This document shows positions 6,779 through 14,693 of a stretch of 52,578 nt of DNA, one piece after another (position 1 is the first letter of the stretch; each line of letters begins with the position of its first letter). Made by a program: the position numbers and the translations under genes. The notes below the pieces were generated by a model, which did not search any database, was not told the origin of the DNA, and saw only the letters and a program-made list of their open reading frames with translations. This DNA comes from an uncultured Christensenella sp. (GTDB taxonomy: Bacteria > Bacillota > Clostridia > Christensenellales > Borkfalkiaceae): NCBI GenBank assembly GCA_910586065.1, contig CAJUGI010000008.1, positions 1 to 52,578 on the forward strand. The letters are read 5' to 3'.

Positions 6779-8818
6779 ATGAGCAAGAAGGTAACATTAA
6801 AAGAATTAACCCTTAGAAATTTTAAGGGTATTAGGGACTTGGCCGTAAAATTCGGCGAAGTAACCACCATTGCCGGCGCAAACGCGACGGGTAAAAGTAC
6901 CGTTTTTGACGCTTTTACCTGGGTTCTTTTCGGCAAAGACAGTAACGACCGTACGGATAGCGGGAAAGGCGCATTTACCGTTAAGACGGTCGGCCCGGAC
7001 GGGAACCCTATACTTAAATTGGAACATTCCGTAACGGCGGTTTTAGACGTGAACGGCGAAGAAGTGGCCCTTACTCGCACCCTTACGGAAGATTGGGTAA
7101 AACCGCGCGGCAAGGTCGAAGTAGAACTTAAAGGAAATACTACGCATTACTTCTGCAATGGCGTAGAAATTAAGGCAGGAGCTTTCCAAGAAAAGGTAGC
7201 AGCCATAACCGAAGAACAACTTTTTAAGTTGATTACGAACCCGGCTTACTTCCCTTCGTTGGATTGGAAGACCCAGCGCGAAATATTGCTACGCATTGCC
7301 GGGGGCGTAACATACGAAGAAGTGGCCGCCGGCCGTGCCGATTTTGCGGCTATCCTTTCCCAGCTTTCCGGTAAAGATTTGGCGGAGTTCAAACAAGAAA
7401 TAGCCTACCGCAAAAGCCGGATTAAGGAAGGTTTGGAAAAATGCCCTATCGAGATTAACGCAATAGACAGCGTTACGCCCGAAGCACCGGATTACGAAGC
7501 CTTGGAAGCCGAAAAGGTACGTTTATCCGCCGAATTGGAAGAAGTGGAAGCGGCTATTACGGACGTTGCAGAAACGGCCCGCAAACACTACGAAGGAGTG
7601 CAGGAAAAACGCAAGGCGATTAACGACCTTCGGAACCAGCAGCAGGACGTAGTTTTCAGAGCAAGACAGGCCGCGCAAAAGGAAGGCTACGAGAAGAACG
7701 CCAAACGTAACGAGGTTAAGACCAGCTACGAAATTACGAAGCGCGAAGCCACGAACTATAACGCCGCTTCGGAAAACGGCCTTTCCGATATTCGCTATAC
7801 TATTAAAACCCTTACTTCCGAAATAGCGGGCTTATCCGCCAAGGTGGAAGCCAAGCGCGAAGAATGGAATACGCGGAACGCCGAAGAATACAAAGTAAGT
7901 ACCGACGGCCTTATTTGCCCGATATACGAAACCTTATGCTCGGACGCAAGCGTTTTGCGTATGGACGCTATCGCCAAAGAGAAGGCGCGGGCCAAATTCG
8001 ACGAAGCCAAGACCCGCGACCTTACCCGGATTACCGAAGAAGGCAAAACGCTAAACCAGCGAATAGCCGAAAAGAAAGCCCGGTTACAGGAATTGGAAGC
8101 CCAACTTTCCGAACGTATGGAAGCTATCGCCGCCAAGAAAGCCGAATACGCGAAGAAGTTACAGGACTTGGAAGCGGAAATAGCCGCCAACCCGGAAGTA
8201 ACCGTATCTACCGACATTATCCCCGAAGACTTACCCGAATGGAAGGAGATAGAAGCCCGGATAGCCGAAATATCCGCTACCATTTCGGATATACCGGCGG
8301 CCGATACTACCGAGCTTACCGCCAAGAAACGGGAACTTACGGCCCTTTTGGACGAAGTAAAACAAAAGCTAAGTATTCGGGCTACCATTGAAAAGAACGC
8401 CGCAAAGAAGGCCGAAATATTGGCGCGGGAAAAGGAATTAGCCCAGCAGCAAGCAGACTTAGAAAAGCAGGAATTTACGATAGACGAACTTAATAAGGCC
8501 CGAATGGACGAAGTAGAACGCCGGGTAAATATTAAGTTCCAAACCGTCCGCTTCCGAATGTTCGAACCCCAGCTAAACGGCGGCGAAACCCCTACTTGTA
8601 TCGCAATGGTAGACGGGGTTAAGTACGCAGACCTCAATACGGCCGGAAAGATAAACGCCGGGCTTGACATCATTAACACGCTTTGCCTGTATCACGGGGT
8701 AAGCGCACCGGTATTCATCGACAACGCCGAAAGCGTAAACCAACTATTCCCGGTTGCTTCCCAGCTTGTAAAATTGGTTGTAACCACCGACAGAGAATTA
8801 ACCATTAACCACTTATAA
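6779..8818 (+). CDS. SMC/Rad50-like AAA ATPase
   Basis: This 679-residue protein has an N-terminal P-loop (GANATGKST, residues 33-41) after the RecF/SMC-type strand LTLRNFKGIRDLAVKFGEVT. A long coiled-coil middle (about 225-575, rich in Glu/Lys/Ala) follows, then a C-terminal ATPase half with VFIDNAESVN in the Walker B position and VVTTDRE near the end. The middle carries a CPIYETLCSD segment resembling a zinc-hook-like turn with Cys residues. It lies two genes before recT, so a role as the ATPase of a phage recombination or end-processing module is likely. No separate Mre11-like nuclease is adjacent. Confidence 0.85.
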   Translation: MSKKVTLKELTLRNFKGIRDLAVKFGEVTTIAGANATGKSTVFDAFTWVLFGKDSNDRTDSGKGAFTVKTVGPDGNPILKLEHSVTAVLDVNGEEVALTRTLTEDWVKPRGKVEVELKGNTTHYFCNGVEIKAGAFQEKVAAITEEQLFKLITNPAYFPSLDWKTQREILLRIAGGVTYEEVAAGRADFAAILSQLSGKDLAEFKQEIAYRKSRIKEGLEKCPIEINAIDSVTPEAPDYEALEAEKVRLSAELEEVEAAITDVAETARKHYEGVQEKRKAINDLRNQQQDVVFRARQAAQKEGYEKNAKRNEVKTSYEITKREATNYNAASENGLSDIRYTIKTLTSEIAGLSAKVEAKREEWNTRNAEEYKVSTDGLICPIYETLCSDASVLRMDAIAKEKARAKFDEAKTRDLTRITEEGKTLNQRIAEKKARLQELEAQLSERMEAIAAKKAEYAKKLQDLEAEIAANPEVTVSTDIIPEDLPEWKEIEARIAEISATISDIPAADTTELTAKKRELTALLDEVKQKLSIRATIEKNAAKKAEILAREKELAQQQADLEKQEFTIDELNKARMDEVERRVNIKFQTVRFRMFEPQLNGGETPTCIAMVDGVKYADLNTAGKINAGLDIINTLCLYHGVSAPVFIDNAESVNQLFPVASQLVKLVVTTDRELTINHL

Positions 8819-8829
8819 AAATTAAAGTT

Positions 8830-9132
8830 ATGAACGAGAACAAAGAAAAGCGCGAGTTCGCGCAGCAGTTGGAGCAAATCGCCGAAACGCTTACGCAGGC
8901 GGTAAAAGACAACGAAGGCCGGGCCTTTATTCTTATCGGCATAGACCGAAAAGAAGGCGACGACAAAGAAGACGGCGATATACAGGGCGTAATAGCCGTA
9001 GGCGGTAAAGGCGGGCAAGTAATAGAAGGATTGGCAAATTTCTTTGCCGAAGAAAAAACCGCGCCGCTTGCTACCGAAGCTATGAAATTGGCGACCTTGA
9101 AGAAATTAAGCCGACTTCTTGGAAACGAATAA
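8830..9132 (+). CDS. Hypothetical protein between the ATPase and recT
   Basis: This 100-residue acidic protein begins MNENKEKREFAQQLEQIAET. It has one helix, a short beta segment (RAFILIGIDR) and a second helical region. No family recognised. Tight spacing on both sides places it in the recombination module. Confidence 0.65.
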   Translation: MNENKEKREFAQQLEQIAETLTQAVKDNEGRAFILIGIDRKEGDDKEDGDIQGVIAVGGKGGQVIEGLANFFAEEKTAPLATEAMKLATLKKLSRLLGNE

Positions 9133-9150
9133 CCTATAAAAATATGAGTT

Positions 9151-9936
9151 ATGGCAGAAGAAAAAGGATTAACCGTAATTAACGAAGCAAAGCGGAAATT
9201 CGAACTTGCCTGTAAGGACGCTTCGGCCTTGCAGATTGTAAACAACTTCGGCGCGGCATTTACCGCCGTAAACGTAATTGCCCTTTTGCGCGAAGCTCTT
9301 TCCGACGAAGTAATGGAGCGTGTATTTATGCCGCTTATGAACACGAAGGTAGGCTTTCTTACCGACCGTAACGGGCGGCCGCGTAAAAACGGGACGGTAC
9401 AACCGCTTTATACCATTCCGGTTGTTCGGGACGCGATTATAGACGCGGTAAGTATCGGGCTTCTTCCGACCGGCAACCAATTTAATATTATTGCCGAACG
9501 AATGTACCCGACCAAGGAAGGCTATACGGCCCTTCTTCGGAAACTCGGCGTAAAATACTTCATAGACGTATCATTTGACAAAGGCCAAACCGCCGGATTT
9601 GCGGAGGTGCCTTGCAAAATCAACTACACGTACAACGGAGAAAAAAACAGCTTCGGAATAGTGGCTACCGTGAAAAAAGACGATTACAGCAGCCCCGACC
9701 AAATCCGAGGTAAAGCCGAACGCCGCGCCAAAAAAGCCCTTTATGAGTATATAACCGGTTGCGACTTCGGCGATGCTGACGAACAAAGCGGCCCCGTTGA
9801 AGACGTAGAATATAAGGACGTTACCCACGAGGTAGAAGCCGAAGTTAAAAACAATGCCAACGCAGGCGGAACACTTGATTTCGGCCAAGCAGAAACGAAC
9901 GGAACCCAGCAACCACCTAAAACACCAGGATTCTAA
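9151..9936 (+). CDS. recT: RecT-family single-strand annealing protein
   Basis: This 261-residue protein has RecT-family features: a helical N-terminus, VMERVFMPLMNTKVGFLTDR, a substrate-processing core with AIIDAVSIGLLPTGNQFNII and MYPTKEGYTALLRKLGVKYF, and a disordered acidic tail. RecT proteins anneal complementary single strands during phage recombination and replication. The neighbours (SMC-like ATPase, metallo-beta-lactamase-fold protein, SSB further on) fit a recombination cassette. The tail, about 60 residues rich in Glu, Gly and Thr, may contact SSB or other partners. The assignment is from sequence recall, without a search. Confidence 0.8.
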   Translation: MAEEKGLTVINEAKRKFELACKDASALQIVNNFGAAFTAVNVIALLREALSDEVMERVFMPLMNTKVGFLTDRNGRPRKNGTVQPLYTIPVVRDAIIDAVSIGLLPTGNQFNIIAERMYPTKEGYTALLRKLGVKYFIDVSFDKGQTAGFAEVPCKINYTYNGEKNSFGIVATVKKDDYSSPDQIRGKAERRAKKALYEYITGCDFGDADEQSGPVEDVEYKDVTHEVEAEVKNNANAGGTLDFGQAETNGTQQPPKTPGF

Positions 9937-9937
9937 T

Positions 9938-10168
9938 ATGAAAGTAATTTTTGGTATTGCCATTTTGACGGCAAAGGACATCAACGCAATGAACGCCCGG
10001 ATTAACAAAGCGGCGGACATGGCGAAGGAGAACGAACAGAGCGTAGCCCAGCAAGACAAAGCCCTTATTCGATTTTCGGGCAAATTCGCTACGGCTATGG
10101 ACTTCATCGGCCGGAACCTTCCGCTAAAAAGGAAGCGTAAAGCATTTCGCAAAATCGTAGAAGCGTAG
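9938..10168 (+). CDS. Small basic helical protein downstream of recT
   Basis: The ATG at 9938, directly after the recT stop, gives a 76-residue protein (MKVIFGIAILTAKDINAMNA...). An in-frame ATG 84 bases upstream lies inside recT and is less likely. The C-terminus is strongly basic (RNLPLKRKRKAFRKIVEA), which suggests nucleic-acid contact. No family recognised. Confidence 0.6.
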   Translation: MKVIFGIAILTAKDINAMNARINKAADMAKENEQSVAQQDKALIRFSGKFATAMDFIGRNLPLKRKRKAFRKIVEA

Positions 10169-10173
10169 TTACA

Positions 10174-10914
10174 ATGGTTCTAAAAGTATTAGGCAGTAGC
10201 AGCCACGGAAATAGCTACATATTGGAGAACGACCGCGAAGCCTTGTTATTGGAAGCGGGCGTAAGGTTCGCCAGCGTGAAGCAAGCGTTAGACTACAATA
10301 TAACGAAGGTTGTAGGCTGCCTAATTACCCACGAACACAAAGACCACGCAGGCTACATTAACGAAGTATTGAAAGCTACCGTACCCGTCTACGCTTCGGC
10401 CGGTACAATTGAGAACACCCCAATAGAAGGCCCGCGCCGCGCGAATGTTTGCAAAGCCGGAACCCTTTTTACCCTCGGCGGTTTCCGAATTATTCCTTTC
10501 GGGACTAAGCACGATTCCGCCGAGCCTTTGGGGTTCTTCATCAATCACGAAGAAACGGGTAATATCCTATTCGCTACCGATACCTATTACTTGCCTTGCA
10601 AGTTTGCAGGACTTAATAACGTATTGATAGAATGTAATTACCGCTTAGACCTATTGGACGCGAATATAGCGGCCGGGCGCATTCCCGCCGTTGTTCGGAA
10701 CCGTACGCTAAAATCGCATTTAAGCTACGACCATTGCGTACAGGCGTTACAAGCCAACGATATAAAGGGGGTAAATAATATTGTTCTTATCCACCTTTCC
10801 GACGGTAACAGCAACGCCGAACAATTCCGGGCCGGAGTGCGAGCCGCAACCGGTAAGACCGTACATATAGCCGAAGCGGGGCTAATAATCAATTTCGACA
10901 AAACCCCCTTTTGA
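10174..10914 (+). CDS. Metallo-beta-lactamase-fold hydrolase
   Basis: This 246-residue protein shows the MBL signature THEHKDHAG (His53, His55, Asp57, His58) after an N-terminal GSSSHGNSYILE strand. Downstream metal ligands are plausible in FGTKHDSAEP and FATDTYY. The form resembles YycJ/WalJ-like and other nuclease-related MBL proteins rather than true beta-lactamases. It sits in the recombination block after recT, so a DNA exonuclease or phosphodiesterase partner of RecT is the simplest hypothesis. I see no separate lambda-type exonuclease in this cassette. Confidence 0.85.
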   Translation: MVLKVLGSSSHGNSYILENDREALLLEAGVRFASVKQALDYNITKVVGCLITHEHKDHAGYINEVLKATVPVYASAGTIENTPIEGPRRANVCKAGTLFTLGGFRIIPFGTKHDSAEPLGFFINHEETGNILFATDTYYLPCKFAGLNNVLIECNYRLDLLDANIAAGRIPAVVRNRTLKSHLSYDHCVQALQANDIKGVNNIVLIHLSDGNSNAEQFRAGVRAATGKTVHIAEAGLIINFDKTPF

Positions 10915-10915
10915 T

Positions 10916-11257
10916 ATGATTAAAGGATTTGACCAAGAAACGCAGCCCTTAAACGATTACGAAATGGGCGTACTTCTTCCGCTTCTCGTACGGGGGCTTA
11001 GGACGAAAATAGGGCGCGAAAATGCCGTTACAAACAAGCATATCGTAAATACCCTTAAAGGTTCCTATAAACTAAACGACGCACGGGTAAGGAAGATTAT
11101 AAACCACATAAGGACAAACGACCTTATACCGGGCTTAATAGCCACTTCCGAAGGGTATTTTATCGCCCAAAGCGAAGCGGAACTATTGGAGTACGAAGAA
11201 AGCCTAAAAGGGCGTGAAGACGCTATTAGGGCCGTCCGGTTGAGTATTGCGCGATAA
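10916..11257 (+). CDS. Probable winged-helix protein
   Basis: This 113-residue protein starts one base after the previous stop. Residues about 15-95 (GVLLPLLVRGLRTKIGRENA, then LNDARVRKIINHIRTNDLIP, then LIATSEGYFIAQ) read like a winged-helix domain. It may be a replication or transcription accessory factor. No family name is assigned. Confidence 0.65.
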   Translation: MIKGFDQETQPLNDYEMGVLLPLLVRGLRTKIGRENAVTNKHIVNTLKGSYKLNDARVRKIINHIRTNDLIPGLIATSEGYFIAQSEAELLEYEESLKGREDAIRAVRLSIAR

Positions 11258-11321
11258 AGGCGAATACTTTACGAGCAAAAGAGGGAAGAAAAACAAAGTT
11301 CACTTTTTAACAAATAACAAA

Positions 11322-11855
11322 ATGGAAAAGCAGTTTTTTATGGTTTACGCCGAAGGCCAAGGCGCACCGACGTACAAACACGAGAACGAACAGGCTGCCA
11401 GCAAGGAAGCCGAACGATTGGCCGAGAAGTTAGGGGTTAATACGACCGTATTACAGGCCGTAAAAATGGTTGCCCCGAAGGACATTACCAAGCGCGTAAA
11501 GACCTACGCGGACGCTTGCGCGGTGCTTGGCATTGAGCCGATGAACGAAACCGTATTAGCGAAGTTAGGCTTTACCAAGGACGAAATAGCCTACCGCAAG
11601 TTAAAGACCATTGCCGAAGCCCTTAACGAAGGTTGGCGGCCGGATTGGGCCAATAGCAACGAGAACAAATATTGGCCTTGGTTCGTGTATAATACCGCGC
11701 CTGCCGGCTTTTCGTGCGCGGATGCGAGTTACGCGGCTTCGAATACGAGTACGGCTGTCGGCTCCCGGCTTTGCTATAAAACCCGTGAACTCGCCGCGTA
11801 CGCGGGCCGTCAGTTCGAAGGTCTTTATAACGATTTTCTTTTAATCAAAAAATAA
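11322..11855 (+). CDS. Second DGR target protein (VR2-bearing), unknown function
   Basis: From the ATG at 11322 (A-rich leader ACAAATAACAAA) the protein has 177 residues. A TTG 75 bases upstream is unlikely. Residues 1-60 are helical. Residues about 65-110 (DACAVLGIEPMNETVLAKLG, AEALNEGWRPDW, YWPWF) form a conserved-looking core. Residues about 125-151 are encoded by VR2, a copy of the DGR template varied at adenines, and end in VGSRLC, as does the tail adhesin. The C-terminus ELAAYAGRQFEGLYNDFLL is helical. I recall related unnamed proteins in Bacteroides phages with the same frame (EGW.PDW, PWF, GSRLC, AGKQF) and a hypervariable middle. There is no signal peptide or membrane helix. It lies in the early operon between recombination and replication genes, which is odd for a DGR target. 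Confidence 0.85.
   Translation: MEKQFFMVYAEGQGAPTYKHENEQAASKEAERLAEKLGVNTTVLQAVKMVAPKDITKRVKTYADACAVLGIEPMNETVLAKLGFTKDEIAYRKLKTIAEALNEGWRPDWANSNENKYWPWFVYNTAPAGFSCADASYAASNTSTAVGSRLCYKTRELAAYAGRQFEGLYNDFLLIKK
11696..11774 (+). repeat. DGR variable repeat VR2 (remote)
   Basis: This 79-bp segment aligns without gaps to the template at 47893-47971. By my count 15 positions differ. Fourteen are template A changed to G, C or T; one is template G (47948) to A (11751). Non-adenine positions are otherwise conserved over blocks such as GCCGGCTTTTCGT and GGCTCCCGGCT. The reading frame is the same as in VR1. The homology fades upstream of 11691. A 12-bp palindrome, CCGCGTACGCGG, follows at 11794-11805. 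Confidence 0.9.
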
Positions 11856-11861
11856 TGCAAC

Positions 11862-12035
11862 ATGGAAAGAGAATTAGGGAAAGACCTTGAACAAGGCAAG
11901 ACGCGCGTAGCCTTCCTTATGGATAACTGCGACGCTGTGGAAGAAAAGGGGTATATGAAGCCTTTTACCCCGGAAGAATTGGCCCGCATGAAAGAAAGCC
12001 TTTCGGAAACGGACATCGAAATTAACGACATCTAG
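11862..12035 (+). CDS. Short protein, probable N-terminal part of an amber-interrupted gene
   Basis: The ATG at 11862 gives 57 residues (MERELGKDLEQGKTRVAFLM ... SETDIEINDI) ending at TAG (12033-12035). The frame stays open after the stop and joins, without shift, to the next coding stretch starting at 12054. A CAG-to-TAG change would explain this: EINDI-Q-EEKTAAMKDF would be continuous. So this is either one gene split by a nonsense mutation, a readthrough site, or two separate genes. No family recognised. Confidence 0.6.
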   Translation: MERELGKDLEQGKTRVAFLMDNCDAVEEKGYMKPFTPEELARMKESLSETDIEINDI

Positions 12036-12053
12036 GAAGAAAAGACGGCCGCG

Positions 12054-12293
12054 ATGAAGGACTTTAAGGCCCGTTTGGAACCCCTTACGACGGAGCGAAA
12101 AAAGACCTTGGACGGTTTGAAGAAGAAAGCCGAATTTGTTACCGAAAGGTGTTTTAAGTTCATCGACCAAGAAGCCCGCGAAGTCGGCTACTACAACGAG
12201 AACGGCGACCTTATCGAGAGCCGGCCGGCGTACAGCGAAGAATTACAAACAACACTTTTCCAAATCGGAAGGAAAACAGGTACTAACAACTAA
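12054..12293 (+). CDS. Helical protein, probable C-terminal part of the amber-interrupted gene
   Basis: This stretch encodes 79 residues from the ATG at 12054, in the same frame as 11862-12035. It is a Lys/Glu-rich helix (RLEPLTTERKKTLDGLKKKA) followed by a small beta part (EVGYYNENGDLIESRP). There is no good leader in front of this ATG, which fits an internal Met of a longer gene. No family recognised. HU lies 12 bases downstream. Confidence 0.6.
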   Translation: MKDFKARLEPLTTERKKTLDGLKKKAEFVTERCFKFIDQEAREVGYYNENGDLIESRPAYSEELQTTLFQIGRKTGTNN

Positions 12294-12305
12294 AAAAGCA
12301 AAACA

Positions 12306-12575
12306 ATGACGAAGCAAGATTTAATTACAGTCGTTGGCAGTAAGACCGGGCAAAACGATAGCCACGTAAGGCCGATTATCGAAGCCACATTAGACGCAAT
12401 TAAGGAATGCGTACAGCGCAAGGAATCCGTTTACCTTCGCGGCTTCGGAACCTTCCAGCCGAAGAAACGGGCAGAAAAGAAAGCCCGCAACATTACCGCC
12501 GGTACTACGATTATCATACCGGCGCACGAAGTAGCCCACTTCAAACCAAGCAAGAGTTTCACAATCAACAAGTAA
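12306..12575 (+). CDS. HU/IHF-family DNA-binding protein
   Basis: This 89-residue protein is a typical HU/IHF subunit. MTKQDLITVVGSKTGQNDS and the following helix form the dimer base. VYLRGFGTFQPKKRAEKKAR leads to the DNA-binding arms, with NITAGTTIIIPAHEVAHFKP carrying the arm-tip region, where the usual Asn-Pro motif is replaced by PAHE. The family bends DNA and could support integration, replication initiation or packaging. It sits at the entry to the replication genes. Confidence 0.9.
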   Translation: MTKQDLITVVGSKTGQNDSHVRPIIEATLDAIKECVQRKESVYLRGFGTFQPKKRAEKKARNITAGTTIIIPAHEVAHFKPSKSFTINK

Positions 12576-12581
12576 AAAAGC

Positions 12582-13328
12582 ATGGACGAAAACAAAAAAG
12601 TAGTAGTAAACCTTCCCGAAGGAACTACGCAGGCGGAAATTACCGTAAGAGAGGGCGCAGCTTCCCGCGTTCTTGACCCCAAGGCCCCGGTAAAAATCGA
12701 CCTTTCCGGTGTTATCGGTGCGCCGGTTGAATTTTTGGAATTACGGCGGTACGATTCCGAACAAATTAACCCGTTGCGCTGCCACGTCTTAGTAGACCGT
12801 GAACAGGTAAGTATTACCCTTATCACGAACGAAGACGACGAATATAGACGCGGGCGAATCGTTGGAAAACTGACTACGCACCCCAAATTTTCCGAATTTG
12901 GGATTAACGCCGGCAAAGGTTGGGAACCTAACGAGTTGGGGCAGTTCTTCAAAATGAACCGCGCATTTTTCCCGGACAAAACCGCGAATATGAAGCTCGT
13001 AACCGAACTTAAAAACTTCGAAGCTACCGTAAATTCCAAGGTAGAGAAGCAAAAGAGCGAAAAGGGGGACTTCAAAGACAATTATAGCGGCGTGGTTATG
13101 AGTAACCTGCCGGAAGCCTTTACCCTTCAAATTCCGATTTTCAAAGGTATGCCGGCGGAAACTATCGAAGTGGAATTTTACGCTTCGGTAAACGGCCGCG
13201 ACGTAACCCTACAACTTGTAAGCCCCGGAGCTTGCCAGCTTTTGGAAGACTTGCGCGACCGAATTATAGACGTGCAGGTAGCCCGCATTCGGGAACTAAG
13301 CCCCGAAATTGCGATTATTGAGCAATAG
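12582..13328 (+). CDS. DUF2303-like phage protein
   Basis: This 248-residue soluble protein has segments reminiscent of the DUF2303 family found in phage recombination/replication cassettes (WEPNELGQFFKMNR, then a long helix, then LPEAFTLQIPIFKGMPAETI, then IEVEFYASVNGRDVTLQLVS). Function in the family is unknown. It follows HU and precedes an intrinsic terminator. The family name is a memory-based suggestion; the gene itself is secure. Confidence 0.6.
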   Translation: MDENKKVVVNLPEGTTQAEITVREGAASRVLDPKAPVKIDLSGVIGAPVEFLELRRYDSEQINPLRCHVLVDREQVSITLITNEDDEYRRGRIVGKLTTHPKFSEFGINAGKGWEPNELGQFFKMNRAFFPDKTANMKLVTELKNFEATVNSKVEKQKSEKGDFKDNYSGVVMSNLPEAFTLQIPIFKGMPAETIEVEFYASVNGRDVTLQLVSPGACQLLEDLRDRIIDVQVARIRELSPEIAIIEQ

Positions 13329-13340
13329 CAGTATTAACCC

Positions 13341-13373
13341 AGCTACCCCGGTTTCCGGGCCGGGGTAGCTTTT
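13341..13373 (+). terminator. Intrinsic terminator or attenuator within the early operon
   Basis: AGCTACCCC (13341-13349) pairs perfectly with GGGGTAGCT (13362-13370) over a 12-nt loop, followed by TTT. The next gene starts 13 bases after the T-run with no obvious new promoter, so it may be a partial terminator that tunes expression of the replication genes. Confidence 0.7.
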
Positions 13374-13385
13374 CAATGTAACAAA

Positions 13386-14108
13386 ATGGCAAAAAGATTC
13401 ATAGATACAGACCTATTTAAGAAGCGATTTACAAGGGAATTGCCGGCCGCTTATAAATTGCTTTGGGTGTACCTTTTTTGCGAATGCGACAACGCCGGAA
13501 TATGGGAAGTAGACTTAGAGGTAGCCGGGCTTTATTGCGGCGAAACGTACACCTTAGAGGATTTCGAAAAAGCCTTTGCCGGAAGAATCTATTTCTTCAA
13601 TAATGGAAGCAAGGCGTTTTTACCCGAATTTATTGCGTTTCAGTACGGCGACGTATCAAACCTAACCCCTACGAACAACGCGCATAAATCGGTATTGCAA
13701 AAACTTGAAAAATACGACCTTATGCGGGTTTTGAACGAAGGTATTACCCAGCTACCGCAAGGGCCGACGTTAGGTGCTGGCAAGCCCCAAGGCAAGGGTA
13801 AGGCAGCCCCTAAAACAAAAGGCGGTACAATCTTTCAGAAACCTACCTTAGAAGAAGTTGCGGCGTATTGCCAAGAACGGGGCAACGACGTAGACCCGCA
13901 AGCGTGGATAGATTACTATACTTCTAACGGTTGGAAGGTGGGCCGCAACTGTATGAAGGATTGGAGAGCAGCGGTTAGAACTTGGGAGCGTAACGAAAAA
14001 GGGAATAGCGGAAATGGACGAAAAGGACAACAAACAGGGGCCGCAACGGGTAGACTTGGCGCGGTTCCGGGCGGTACTTCAAAAAAGAAATATACCGATA
14101 CGCTTTAA
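13386..14108 (+). CDS. Replisome organizer / DnaD-like replication protein
   Basis: This 240-residue protein begins MAKRFIDTDLFKKRFTRELP, a winged-helix-type N-terminus (1-110) often found in phage replication initiators. A basic Gly/Lys/Pro linker (about 125-150) follows, then a DnaD-like C-terminal part with DPQAWIDYYTSNGWKVG and MKDWRAAVRTWERN. Such proteins bind the phage origin and recruit the helicase loader, and a DnaC-like loader gene overlaps the 3' end. The tail (about 205-240) is Gly/Lys-rich and probably disordered. Any phage origin is likely inside or near this gene, but no iterons were seen here. Confidence 0.8.
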   Translation: MAKRFIDTDLFKKRFTRELPAAYKLLWVYLFCECDNAGIWEVDLEVAGLYCGETYTLEDFEKAFAGRIYFFNNGSKAFLPEFIAFQYGDVSNLTPTNNAHKSVLQKLEKYDLMRVLNEGITQLPQGPTLGAGKPQGKGKAAPKTKGGTIFQKPTLEEVAAYCQERGNDVDPQAWIDYYTSNGWKVGRNCMKDWRAAVRTWERNEKGNSGNGRKGQQTGAATGRLGAVPGGTSKKKYTDTL

Positions 14109-14685
14109 GGTCGATAAATACACCGAAGACGTGCCGGCAATGTTGCGCGAATGTTATATAGCCGAAGTTATGCGGCGGCGTATGCAGTTCATCGACGACG
14201 AAGCAACCCAAAGCCATATAGAAAAGGCGGCAAAATGGCTGACGGGAAACCATAAACCGGGGCTTCTTCTTCATGGAACAGTAGGCAATGGCAAAACAAC
14301 CTTAGTTCGTGCAATAGGTAGCCTTATAGGGGTACTGTACGAAAGCCTATATTCAGACCGGCGTAAAAATGTTTTGGCGGTATCGGCTTTGGAACTTGCA
14401 GACATAGCCAAGAACCAGCCGGAACGCTTCGACTACATTAAGAAAGCCGAGTTATTGGCGATTGACGACGTAGGTACGGAACCTTCCGTAGTGAAGGTTT
14501 GGGGAAACGAAATTAGTCCTTTTGTCGATACGATTTACTACCGGTATGACCGGCAGAAGTTTACAATTATGACCAGCAATCTAAGCGCGGAAGACCTGGC
14601 AGATAAATACGGCGAACGGATAGCCGACCGATTTACGGAAATGTTCGACAGAATAGCGTTTGAAAATTACTCTTATAGAAAATAA
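14014..14685 (+). CDS. DnaC-like helicase-loader ATPase
   Basis: This 223-residue AAA+ protein carries Walker A GTVGNGKTT (residues 88-96), Walker B ELLAIDDVG, sensor-1-like FTIMTSNLS and an Arg-rich end (GERIADRFTEMFDR). The overall form is that of DnaC/IstB helicase loaders. It overlaps the replisome organizer by 95 bp in another frame. The long overlap is supported because the N-terminal helices before the P-loop look genuine. It should load the replicative helicase at the phage origin; no helicase or polymerase gene is seen, so the host's are used. Confidence 0.85.
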   Translation: MDEKDNKQGPQRVDLARFRAVLQKRNIPIRFKVDKYTEDVPAMLRECYIAEVMRRRMQFIDDEATQSHIEKAAKWLTGNHKPGLLLHGTVGNGKTTLVRAIGSLIGVLYESLYSDRRKNVLAVSALELADIAKNQPERFDYIKKAELLAIDDVGTEPSVVKVWGNEISPFVDTIYYRYDRQKFTIMTSNLSAEDLADKYGERIADRFTEMFDRIAFENYSYRK

Positions 14686-14693
14686 TAGCCAAT

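Noticed and set aside
7795..8679. 294-codon leftward frame opposite the SMC-like ATPase
   Set aside because: Its Ser-rich content is the complement of a Glu/Lys/Ala coiled coil; no independent support.
11862..12293. TAG reassigned to an amino acid across the phage
   Set aside because: Many well-supported phage genes end in TAG exactly before their neighbours, so a global code change does not fit.
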